This document shows positions 16,724 to 24,729 of a stretch of 64,000 nt of DNA, in pieces (position 1 is the first letter of the stretch; each line of letters opens with the position of its first letter). The notes beneath the pieces are model-generated. The model was not told the DNA's origin. It did not search any database and saw only the letters and a program-made list of their open reading frames with translations. Made by a program: the position numbers and the translations under genes. Origin of the DNA: HyVt-105 sp049975425 (GTDB taxonomy: Bacteria > Bacteroidota > Bacteroidia > Bacteroidales > VadinHA17); the NCBI GenBank assembly GCA_049975425.1, contig JBNGDI010000013.1, positions 12,082 to 76,081 on the forward strand, in the 5' to 3' direction.

Positions 16724-17974
16724 ATGGGGGGAAAAACGTTTTCCGAAGAATTAATAGATGGTAAGGTATGCCATCTATTAAACGGTAAAGATATCAGCGG
16801 CAGAGGATATCAGCTGGTGGATATGAATAGATTCCGTTCCAAAGTACGAAGGCTGAAAAAGCCTCCATCCTGGGAAGAAACTTCAGAAACCATCCACCAG
16901 AAAAGAAAAGGATCCATCGTCGACGCCATTTCCCGTGAATCGAACCTTCCGGTTCTTCATTACATTGAAGAGAACTTGCATCTCGGAAAGATCAATAACA
17001 TCCTGCTCACCTCCAGGCTTTATCTTGATACAAATCCCCTGACACTCTTTAATGTCCGGGCTGCGATCATGGGCAGTAATGTACGCGCTATCATTGATTT
17101 CAAAAAAACCAATCATACCCGCTACATAAACAAGTATTTCAAAGCCATTAATTCGTTATTACCCGATGCCGGAATTTATATTGGCAACTTTGAAACAAAT
17201 GAACAGCGCAATGAGAGGGTTTACGTAAACCTGATCAAACCAGTTAAGCAATTGAAAATTCTGATTGATTTTTTCCTGCACCGGGTCATACCTAAGTTGT
17301 CCTTCACAAAAAAACTCTACTTCAGGATCACAAAAGGGAAGTACCGGTTTCTATCAAAAGCTGAAGTATTGGGAAGACTCGTTTCATGCGGGTTTGAAAT
17401 AATCGATTTCAGGGTTATTCGCGGCCTGACCTATTTTGTGGTTATGAAAACCAGTGAGCCCAAAGAAGTTGTCAGACCAACATATGGCCCTTTTATCCGG
17501 TTAAACAGGGTGGGCAGGAACGGGAAACTGATAAGGGTATATAAGTTCAGGACGATGCATCCGTTTTCTGAATTTATTCAGGACTTTGTGGTAAAAATGA
17601 ACGGCTATACCGATAAAGGCAAACCTGCACATGATTTCCGCCTGACAGCATGGGGAAAGTGGTTTAGAAAATACTGGATAGATGAGCTGCCGCAAATTAT
17701 AAACCTTCTGAAAGGGGAACTAAAAATTGTGGGGGTAAGACCCCTGAGCAAAACCAGGTTTAACGAATTGCCGGAAGATCTGAAGGTGAGCCGCATTCAA
17801 ACAAAACCCGGTTGCATTCCACCCTATGTATCCCTGAATATGCCTTCTGATTCAGGAAACATTGAAGCAGAAAGAATCTATCTGAGCGAGAAATCTCGGT
17901 CGCATTTAACAGACCTGCGTTATTTCTTTTTGGCCATGAATAATATTTTCAGAAGGAGAATCATCAGTGAATAA
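16724..17974 (+). CDS. Atypical fused sugar transferase (phosphoglycosyl transferase C-terminal domain)
   Basis: 416 residues. The C-terminal ~170 residues form a bacterial sugar-transferase domain: RLNRVGRNGKLIRVYKFRTM, TAWGKWFRKYWIDELPQIIN with the catalytic Asp-Glu, LKGELKIVGVRPLS, and TKPGCIPPY. This family moves a sugar phosphate to undecaprenyl phosphate to start repeat-unit synthesis. The usual upstream re-entrant membrane helix with its KR-D and GPV-Q motifs is missing. Instead there are about 250 residues of soluble sequence whose end (SKAEVLGRLVSCGFEIIDF) looks like the tail of a SAM-methyltransferase fold, without a clear SAM-binding glycine motif. It is probably the initiating transferase of the locus, with membrane attachment by another route. 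Confidence 0.8.
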   Translation: MGGKTFSEELIDGKVCHLLNGKDISGRGYQLVDMNRFRSKVRRLKKPPSWEETSETIHQKRKGSIVDAISRESNLPVLHYIEENLHLGKINNILLTSRLYLDTNPLTLFNVRAAIMGSNVRAIIDFKKTNHTRYINKYFKAINSLLPDAGIYIGNFETNEQRNERVYVNLIKPVKQLKILIDFFLHRVIPKLSFTKKLYFRITKGKYRFLSKAEVLGRLVSCGFEIIDFRVIRGLTYFVVMKTSEPKEVVRPTYGPFIRLNRVGRNGKLIRVYKFRTMHPFSEFIQDFVVKMNGYTDKGKPAHDFRLTAWGKWFRKYWIDELPQIINLLKGELKIVGVRPLSKTRFNELPEDLKVSRIQTKPGCIPPYVSLNMPSDSGNIEAERIYLSEKSRSHLTDLRYFFLAMNNIFRRRIISE

Positions 17975-18074
17975 ACGTTCCTTTGACATGAGATAATTAT
18001 TCACCATTCCTGTCACAAAAAATATATTGCCAGTTGCAAAAGTATCATACCATTGAATCATTAAAAAAAGAGAA

Positions 18075-18305
18075 ATGAAAGTACTGAGAATCATTACCCT
18101 GCTGAGTATCATGCTTTATTTTTCGATTGATGCTTATGGTGTCCCCGGGAAAAAAACCAGGCACCGCCACAGACCCCACCATCATTGGAGACATAAAACA
18201 GTAGTATCTGCTCCCCTGGATAGTGCTCTTTTGATCATACTGGGTGCCGCAGGTGTAACGTATTTCGCCTCCAGGAAAAGAAAGAATAACAAACCGGAAG
18301 CATGA
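18075..18305 (+). CDS. Small secreted protein with PID-CTERM-like sorting tail
   Basis: 76 residues. It has an N-terminal signal peptide (about 1-22, ending near DAYG), a His/Arg-rich middle (RHRHRPHHHWRHK), and a C-terminal tripartite signal: APLDSALL motif, hydrophobic helix (LLIILGAAGVTYFA), then a basic cluster (SRKRKNNK). That order is the plan of exosortase substrates, and P-L-D-S-x-L resembles the PID-CTERM class seen in Bacteroidota. A putative exosortase-like gene lies 211 bp downstream and polysaccharide genes surround it, the usual context of exosortase systems. Mature protein after processing would be only about 25-30 residues and highly basic. Annotation of the sorting class is by motif resemblance. 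Confidence 0.7.
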   Translation: MKVLRIITLLSIMLYFSIDAYGVPGKKTRHRHRPHHHWRHKTVVSAPLDSALLIILGAAGVTYFASRKRKNNKPEA

Positions 18306-18314
18306 TCCAGAACA

Positions 18315-18468
18315 AAGAGGCTGGTTCAAGAGACAGAAACACGTAAACACAACAAACGGGAAAGGGATCAAAAAGGACCAAAGGGTTGTTTACAAAAACA
18401 ATATGCCTGATACCTTTCTGCCCGGCTGGAATCCTTAGTGGTTACAAACACTCTTAAGACAGCCTCTT
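18315..18468. repeat. Inverted-repeat-bounded element resembling IS ends
   Basis: AAGAGGCTG at 18315-18323 is inverted as CAGCCTCTT at 18460-18468. The next nine inward bases also match at 6 of 9 positions, giving about 15 of 18 matches. GAGGCTG ends are common in insertion sequences of several families. The 154-bp interval has no coding frame and no visible target duplication, so it could be a MITE-like remnant. It fills the gap between the small sorted protein and the exosortase-like gene. Confidence 0.35.
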
Positions 18469-18516
18469 CTTTTATTGTAGTTTACGGCACATCATATCCT
18501 TTCTGAGACAGGAAGA

Positions 18517-19217
18517 ATGTCCCATCAGATCACATTAAGAAAAAAACAAACAACATGGATATTCATTAAATTATCCTTTCTTGTAGCTTTTTACCTTACT
18601 TACAAAGGTTTCATTGTTGATTCGGTATCGGCCATGTCGATTTTAAAACCTTTTTTTGACAGCTACATGGACCTGATCCGTTCCATCACAAATTTTCTCT
18701 TGAATGTGTTTGGGTCATCAGTTCAAATTTCTGAAAATAATGTGATTGCAGACAACCCCCTGGTTCGTATTGACCATCAGTTTATGATCAAAAAATGGCT
18801 TTACCTGTTAATATCTGCCATCATTTTGATTCCCAGCACATTCAGACTAAAAACATTTTTTTCTTTTATACTTGCACTGGTATATACGGTGGCTGTTTCA
18901 TTACACATTGCAATATATGCACATCTCATCAGTCATTTCACTCATATACAGGCAAAAGATATGGCATCAGCCTTCGGCATTGTATTTCTTATTGCCTGGT
19001 TATATTTCTGGGTCAGGTCGAACCGGAAATATATTACCCAAAGTTTACCGGGCATGGATGCAGGAGCGGTACACAAAAAGCTAAACGAAATCATTCTTAT
19101 ACTCTTTCTCTTCGTAACAATCAGGTATCTGATCGTCGGATATTTCGATTTCTATCACTGGATATCTTTTCTTTTCACAGCTTCTCAAAAAATCCTGGCA
19201 TGGTTCGGGTACGAATC
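18517..19217 (+). CDS. Exosortase-like polytopic membrane protein, 3' end in assembly gap
   Basis: At least 233 residues with about six to seven hydrophobic helices, running without a stop into the N block. Residues ~45-160 follow the exosortase plan: an amphipathic lead (ITNFLLNVFG), a short motif ending in LVRID, a long helix pair with a P between (LIPSTFRLKTFFSF), and a later helix with basic and His residues. The catalytic Cys expected after LVRI is absent, as is any cysteine. From about residue 190 a second lead of the same type begins (ASQKILAWFGYE) and is cut by the gap, hinting at a tandem second module. The plus-strand frame through the Ns into the lyase at 19318 is an artefact of gap length. 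The family call is tentative. Confidence 0.5.
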
Positions 19218-19317
19218 NNNNNNNNNNNNNNNNNNNNNNNNNNNNNNNNNNNNNNNNNNNNNNNNNNNNNNNNNNNNNNNNNNNNNNNNNNNNNNNNNNN
19301 NNNNNNNNNNNNNNNNN
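19218..19317. other. Assembly gap (100 N)
   Basis: Exactly 100 unknown bases, a placeholder length. It hides the 3' end of the exosortase-like gene and the 5' end, including the signal peptide, of the lyase-like gene. No end overlap longer than 3 nt is visible between the flanks. Confidence 0.99.
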
Positions 19318-21768
19318 ATCCATACCTGCGCATTCTCCCAGCCGGCATTCCCGGGAGCCGAAGGATACGGGGCAGCAACCAGAGGTGCTTACAGCGGAAG
19401 CGACAGCCCGAAAATATTGATAGTTGACAACCTGGATCCTGGCGATTTCGGGGATGAAGCAACAGGAAGGGGAACATTCCGGTGGTGCATTAACCGGCCA
19501 TATCCCAGAATCGTTTTATTCGAGGTTGGAGGCGTTATTGATTACAGAACACTGGATTTCTCTACCTTCACATACATTTCCATTACGAATCCCTACCTTA
19601 CGGTTGCCGGGCAGACTGCCCCGGGCTCCGGAGTGAATATCATCGGGGTCATGCTGGTTTTAAAAACCCACGACGTCATCATGCAACATATCAGGATCAG
19701 ACATGGGGACGATCCGAACGGCATAGATGGCAGTAGCAGGGATTGCCTTTCAATCTACGCAGATGCAAAAAATGTCATCATCGACCATTGTTCCTTTTCC
19801 TGGGCTGTGGATGAAATCATCGGCATGACCCAGCCTGAAAATCTTACCCTGAGCAACTGTATCTTTTCAGAACCCCTGGACCAATCCCTGCATTATAACG
19901 AATACGGAGACCATGAACCGGAAGACCACGGATACGCCATGCTGATCGACCAGGCCAGCAATATCACCCTGAAAAACAACCTGTATGCCTACAGCATGGA
20001 CAGACACCCTCTTACCAGGGCCAATAACATCGCTATTATCAATAACGTGATGTATAATTCAAATCTGCGGATCGGACCCAATTTTCAAAGTGGGAAAGTG
20101 AATGCTGCTTATGTTGGAAATGTGGCCTTACCTGCACCGGATGCATCCAGTTCTTCACTTACAAAGCTTGCTGGATTAATTGCATCTGAAATTCACCCGG
20201 ACGCCAAGATATTTGCCTCGGACAATCTGTGCGTCAAATCCATGGAAAATCCTGACATAAAGGAAGAAGACAAATTTTATTTCGGAAACCCCGATTTCCA
20301 ACTTGCCTCCACTTCTCCAGTACCACTGGATGGATACAGTATGTTGAGCGCATCCAACGTAGAAGACTACGTATTGAGCAACGTAGGGGCAAAACCATTT
20401 GAACGCGACCTAATTGACCAGAGAATCGTTAATAATGTAAGTAACCGTACCGGTCATGCAATCAACAGCCCGGGTGCCCTTCCGGCAAGAGCGTACAATT
20501 TCAGCCGGACGGTAACCGGTACCTCAGCCGGATACATGTTGAACGGGTATGACTGGCAGGCCAATCCCAAAAGTTTTTCTTTGAACGGGCAAACCATTCA
20601 GCTTAACATGAAATGTGCCTCTCTTCAGGAAGTTCTGGACCTGATCGATCCCCAGCTTCCAACGGGGGTTGAAACTTTTATCTGCCCCGGGAGTACGTAT
20701 ATCGGTTTCAGGACGGTAAATACAGGGCCGGCCCAAACGCTTACCGTGAATGGCGCTTTTAACATTTTCGGCATCCCTGATGGTACCTATAATGGTGAAG
20801 AGGGAGTGGGATGGCCCGAATATGCAACGGAAACCAGACCCCTGACTTCCATGGATTCCTATCCGGAGGACAATCCTCATGACGACGATACCGGCGACGG
20901 CTTCACCAACCTGCAGGAATGGCTTTATGCCATGGGACTGGGTGCTCCTGAACTGCTTCCCAGTGAAGCAAAACCTACAGGCCCGGCAATTGTTTGCCAG
21001 GGAAGCAAAGACATTCAATACTCCACAGTTGGATCGGAAGATGCCAATACATATACCTGGCAGGTATCACCCGAAGATGCTGGAACAGTTAACGGTGAAG
21101 GGAAAACAGCGATTATAGACTGGAAACCTGATTTTTACGGAAGTTGCAACCTTTCATACAATGCATACGGCCCCAACAGTTTTGCGGCTGTTTCACCTCC
21201 CCTGAACATCCATGTGGATCCTCTTCCTAAAGCTCCTGTCACTCCCGAAGGTCCGGTTTCTTTATATCAAAACTCACCGGAGAAAGAATACAGCCTGCCT
21301 GAAACGTTTTCTGATGTTATCAGCTATGAGTGGGACCTATTCCCCGCAAACGCCGGGAACATTACAAACCTGGGAGACCATTGCAGGATCACATGGAACG
21401 AGCCCTTTTTCGGGAATTGTTATCTTTCGGTCAGAGGGATTAATGAATGCGGAGCGGGTATGTTTTCCGATTCACTGGTTATACAGGTCAGTGAAATGGA
21501 ACTGGGATATGGCATCATCAATATTTTTACACCCAATGGTGACGGGTTTAACGATTACTGGAGCCTGCCCTTTATAAGGGAATACCCAGAGGCCATCATC
21601 AAAATTTACGACCGGAACAACCAGTTACTGATTGAATACCGGGGTACCGACAGCAGCTGGAACGGAACGGTAAACGGAGAACTCGTGCCCATGGGAAATT
21701 ATTTGTATGTGATCGATCTGGGACAAGGTAGAATCCCTATCAAAGGATATGTTACCGTATTAAGGTAA
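19318..21768 (+). CDS. Pectate-lyase-like beta-helix protein with CHU_C T9SS tail (5' end in gap)
   Basis: 817 residues remain. The sequence starts within the end of a signal peptide (TCAFSQ) and continues with QPAFPGAEGYGAATRGAYSG, the usual N-terminus of secreted pectate-lyase-like enzymes in Bacteroidota. A right-handed beta-helix follows (LTVAGQTAPGSGV, HIRIRHGDDPNG, VIIDHCSFSWAVDE) to about residue 480. Next come a calcium-loop-like segment (DDDTGDGFTNLQEW), two Ig/PKD-like domains, and a gliding-motility C-terminal domain (NIFTPNGDGFNDYW to the end) that directs type B T9SS export. Catalytic residues of a specific lyase family could not be fixed. The next gene encodes the PorP/SprF partner expected for such cargo, so this is probably a surface-attached polysaccharide-active protein. 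Confidence 0.85.
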   Translation: MHTCAFSQPAFPGAEGYGAATRGAYSGSDSPKILIVDNLDPGDFGDEATGRGTFRWCINRPYPRIVLFEVGGVIDYRTLDFSTFTYISITNPYLTVAGQTAPGSGVNIIGVMLVLKTHDVIMQHIRIRHGDDPNGIDGSSRDCLSIYADAKNVIIDHCSFSWAVDEIIGMTQPENLTLSNCIFSEPLDQSLHYNEYGDHEPEDHGYAMLIDQASNITLKNNLYAYSMDRHPLTRANNIAIINNVMYNSNLRIGPNFQSGKVNAAYVGNVALPAPDASSSSLTKLAGLIASEIHPDAKIFASDNLCVKSMENPDIKEEDKFYFGNPDFQLASTSPVPLDGYSMLSASNVEDYVLSNVGAKPFERDLIDQRIVNNVSNRTGHAINSPGALPARAYNFSRTVTGTSAGYMLNGYDWQANPKSFSLNGQTIQLNMKCASLQEVLDLIDPQLPTGVETFICPGSTYIGFRTVNTGPAQTLTVNGAFNIFGIPDGTYNGEEGVGWPEYATETRPLTSMDSYPEDNPHDDDTGDGFTNLQEWLYAMGLGAPELLPSEAKPTGPAIVCQGSKDIQYSTVGSEDANTYTWQVSPEDAGTVNGEGKTAIIDWKPDFYGSCNLSYNAYGPNSFAAVSPPLNIHVDPLPKAPVTPEGPVSLYQNSPEKEYSLPETFSDVISYEWDLFPANAGNITNLGDHCRITWNEPFFGNCYLSVRGINECGAGMFSDSLVIQVSEMELGYGIINIFTPNGDGFNDYWSLPFIREYPEAIIKIYDRNNQLLIEYRGTDSSWNGTVNGELVPMGNYLYVIDLGQGRIPIKGYVTVLR

Positions 21769-22125
21769 TAGTGTGAAATACTGGAGGAATGGTGACGGGA
21801 AGGGAGTTGATGAGTGTTGGGGATTCAATGAGACTATCCATCCGGAAGCAAAGCGAAGCGGATGGATTAGTCGAAATTGAACNNNNNNNNNNNNNNNNNN
21901 NNNNNNNNNNNNNNNNNNNNNNNNNNNNNNNNNNNNNNNNNNNNNNNNNNNNNNNNNNNNNNNNNNNNNNNNNNNNNNNNNNAGCAAAGCGAAGCGGATG
22001 GATTAGTCGAAATTGAACCCTGACATGGCGAAGCCAGCGTCAGGATTACAGTTGACACTTGAGCAAACCGGCTGTTTACTATTGAAGAATAATGAAACAA
22101 CATCACATAAGCCCGTGTTAATGCG
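21769..22125. repeat. Intergenic hairpin repeats around an assembly gap
   Basis: This gap between the lyase-like gene and porP holds a strong imperfect palindrome (GACTATCCATCCG at 21832-21844 with CGGATGGATTAGTC at 21859-21872, extended by TTCAAT/ATTGAA to 21824-21881). A second hairpin follows (CCTGAC-a-TGGC-gaa-GCCA-gc-GTCAGG, 22019-22044). The 36 nt before the N block (21847-21882) are identical to the 36 nt after it (21983-22018). No gene is present. Such palindromes are typical of dispersed intergenic repeats, which would explain why assembly broke here. Confidence 0.7.
21883..21982. other. Assembly gap (100 N) with overlapping flanks
   Basis: A placeholder of 100 N. The 36-nt identity between its two flanks ends exactly at the gap edges, so the contigs probably overlap and the true gap may be absent, or it spans a repeat of that unit. 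Confidence 0.97.
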
Positions 22126-23115
22126 ATGAAAAAACATGTCTGCAATATTTCTATTCTCTTGATATTCAGCGTTATTTTGAACATCAAGACCTATGCTCAG
22201 GAAATCCCTATTTATTTTCAGAGCCAGTATCTGTTTGCTCCATACCTCATTAATCCTGCCATTGCAGGAAGTAAAGACTTCTATGCTTTCACCCTTTCAT
22301 CCAGGCAGAATGTAGAGAAAATCGCCAACGCACCAAGGACCCAGGCACTGACTTTCCAGGCAAGGATACCCAATTACAGAAGACTGAGGGGAAAAATAGT
22401 AAAACAGGGTTCAGAATTTACCAATGTAGGATTGGGGGCATACATATACCATGATACCAACGGCCCATTACGAAAAACCGGATTGCAGGCTACCTATGCC
22501 TATCATGTTCCATTGAGCCGCACATCCATATCTCACCTCTCATTTGGTCTCTCTGCCAACATTATGTTATATTCCTTATTTTATGGAGACCTGAACACCC
22601 TCAGGGATCCATTGATCGATGAAGGCACACAATCCACTTTCATTCCCGATGCCAATTTTGGAATTTATTATTATGGAAGAAGCTTATATGCCGGAATATC
22701 GTCCAACCAGCTTTTTGAAAACTCAATAAAATGGGAAAGCGACCTCTATGTAAATACTCCCATTAAACGTCAGTATTTCCTGCTGGCAGGATATAAATTT
22801 TATATCAAATATTCTTACATCCTTGAACCCTCCATCATGGTAAGATCGGAAAATCCATCACTCCATGATTTATTTGAAAAACTGGACTTCAATCTGAAAT
22901 TTCACTTCCGTACCGCTGCGCTTGGAGTTTCTTACCGTATGAACAATGGGCTGGTATGCATGGGACAATATCAGTTCCAGAACTGGGTTTTCGGCCTGGC
23001 TTATGAATACCCGTTCAGCAGTATCTGGAATTACAACGGCGGAATGGCAGAAGTCATGGTAGGTCTGAATCTGGGTAAAGGAAAGAACAGGTTTGGAGAC
23101 AGCAGATACTGGTAA
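22126..23115 (+). CDS. PorP/SprF family type IX secretion membrane protein
   Basis: 329 residues: signal peptide (about 1-24, ending KTYAQ), then the family signature beginning IPIYFQSQYLFAPYLINPAI with AGSKDFYAFTLSSRQ. The rest alternates hydrophobic and polar residues, as in an outer-membrane beta-barrel, and ends NLGKGKNRFGDSRYW. PorP/SprF proteins are needed for secretion and surface attachment of CHU_C-tailed (type B) cargo. The upstream CHU_C protein is the obvious client. The PD40/SPOR-like gene follows after 18 bp, so the two are likely co-transcribed. Confidence 0.93.
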   Translation: MKKHVCNISILLIFSVILNIKTYAQEIPIYFQSQYLFAPYLINPAIAGSKDFYAFTLSSRQNVEKIANAPRTQALTFQARIPNYRRLRGKIVKQGSEFTNVGLGAYIYHDTNGPLRKTGLQATYAYHVPLSRTSISHLSFGLSANIMLYSLFYGDLNTLRDPLIDEGTQSTFIPDANFGIYYYGRSLYAGISSNQLFENSIKWESDLYVNTPIKRQYFLLAGYKFYIKYSYILEPSIMVRSENPSLHDLFEKLDFNLKFHFRTAALGVSYRMNNGLVCMGQYQFQNWVFGLAYEYPFSSIWNYNGGMAEVMVGLNLGKGKNRFGDSRYW

Positions 23116-23133
23116 CCGTAATTACTACAATTA

Positions 23134-24729
23134 ATGTGTTTAACAATGATCACACGAAAAATCAAATCACCCCACCTTTTCTTATGCGGGCTGCTTATTC
23201 TTCTTCCCGGCTTTTTTATTTTTCCCATGACGAACCAAACCTGCGGAGCGGGAAATACAACCAACACCATCCAGGAAGAAGATTCCATAAAGATCCTGAA
23301 AGAAATGGTTTTTTCTTCTGAATTATCCCTGCTGCGGCTTGAACTGGTCGCTCCATCATCGGGAGTTCAATTTTACAGAGATGGGATCATTTACCTGTAC
23401 GACACAAAAACCGGCCAGAAAAACATGGAGATTCCTTTTGGGAGCATTGATACCTATTATGCCGCCTTTGAAGGAAAAACCATGGGCGAACCTGAACTGT
23501 TTTCCAACCTGTACGCATTTCCCTTTCCTTCTGAATCAGTAAGTTTTACGGAAGATGAGAAAACGATGTTTTTTTCCAGAGAAACAGAAACCCGGTCCAC
23601 AGGAAAAATAGTTGAGAAAATATACCAGACCGAATACATTACCAGCCATAAAAAAAGAAAATCCGGGTGGTCAAAAAATATAACCGAACTGCCTTTCAAC
23701 GGAGATGAATATTCATGCACCCAGCCCTCTGTATCGGCAGACGGGAATATTATGGTATTTTCTTCTGATATGCCTGGTGGCCGGGGAGGGTATGATCTGT
23801 ACATTGTAGTAAAAACTTCAGAGGGTTGGGAGAAGCCAGTCAATATGGGAAATGCCGTAAATACGGCAGATAACGAAAATCACCCTTTTCTACTGAATCC
23901 GGAAACCCTGTTTTTCAGCAGCAACGGACATCCGGGCTTTGGTGGTTACGACATATTTATAACAAAATTTGACCGAAAGAAATGGACAGAACCAGTAAAC
24001 CTGGGGGAAGGGATCAATTCACCGGACAATGAGTTCGCCTTTGTCATGGACCGGGACAATCCATCCAGGGCCTTTTTTTCCTCCACCCGTTTTCAACCCC
24101 GCCAGGTACTGAAGCTTTTCGATGCCACGCTGATTGCAGGGAAAGATTACCTTGCAGGACAGCTTCCGGCTGATTCTCTTGTATTTACATACGAGGAGCC
24201 TTCGACATCTGCTTCAACACTGGCACTCTCCGCTCCCTCCCAGACATCTGAAAACATAACAGTTACTGAAAAAGAAATTGATAAAAATAAGAACTCTTCG
24301 GAAACTACTTTACAGGAAGAACAAACAACCTCCATTGACACCCTGACTGCTGGAAAATCAAAAGTGACTGAATCAGTCGTACCTCCACCCGAACCGGCCA
24401 AAATCCCAGAACAGGCAAGCAAGGCTGAAGCTCCGGATGAACCGGCAGAACCCAAAACCGAAGAAACCATCGATTTCAGGGTACAGATTACCGCTTCAAC
24501 CAAATCCCTGGGCACTTTTACGGTAAGCATTGAAGGAATAATCTATGAAACCTCTGAATATTTTTACAGCGGCGCCTACCGATACACGATCGGGAAATTC
24601 AGCCGGGTAGGTCCGGCCATTGAGCTTCAGAAAAAATGCCGGTCAGCCGGATATCCTCAGGCGTTCGTGGCTGCATTTAAAAATAATGTCAGGACACTTG
24701 ATAAAGAGGTTTTTCAAAAATACCGTTAA
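23134..24729 (+). CDS. PD40-repeat protein with C-terminal SPOR-like domain
   Basis: 531 residues; the start may be 23134 or the ATG at 23146 (MITRK). A signal anchor spans about residues 12-32. Two PD40/WD40-like units are visible at about 190-300: YSCTQPSVSADGNIMVFSSD with GGYDLY, and HPFLLNPETLFFSSNGHPG with GGYDIFI. A Pro/Glu/Lys-rich linker (about 345-450) leads to a C-terminal ~75-residue segment (YRYTIGKFSRVGPAIELQKK, AGYPQAFVAAF) that resembles SPOR, a domain that binds denuded peptidoglycan. This layout is common beside PorP/SprF genes and probably links the T9SS assembly to the cell wall. The stop overlaps the convergent membrane gene by 4 bp. Confidence 0.83.
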   Translation: MCLTMITRKIKSPHLFLCGLLILLPGFFIFPMTNQTCGAGNTTNTIQEEDSIKILKEMVFSSELSLLRLELVAPSSGVQFYRDGIIYLYDTKTGQKNMEIPFGSIDTYYAAFEGKTMGEPELFSNLYAFPFPSESVSFTEDEKTMFFSRETETRSTGKIVEKIYQTEYITSHKKRKSGWSKNITELPFNGDEYSCTQPSVSADGNIMVFSSDMPGGRGGYDLYIVVKTSEGWEKPVNMGNAVNTADNENHPFLLNPETLFFSSNGHPGFGGYDIFITKFDRKKWTEPVNLGEGINSPDNEFAFVMDRDNPSRAFFSSTRFQPRQVLKLFDATLIAGKDYLAGQLPADSLVFTYEEPSTSASTLALSAPSQTSENITVTEKEIDKNKNSSETTLQEEQTTSIDTLTAGKSKVTESVVPPPEPAKIPEQASKAEAPDEPAEPKTEETIDFRVQITASTKSLGTFTVSIEGIIYETSEYFYSGAYRYTIGKFSRVGPAIELQKKCRSAGYPQAFVAAFKNNVRTLDKEVFQKYR

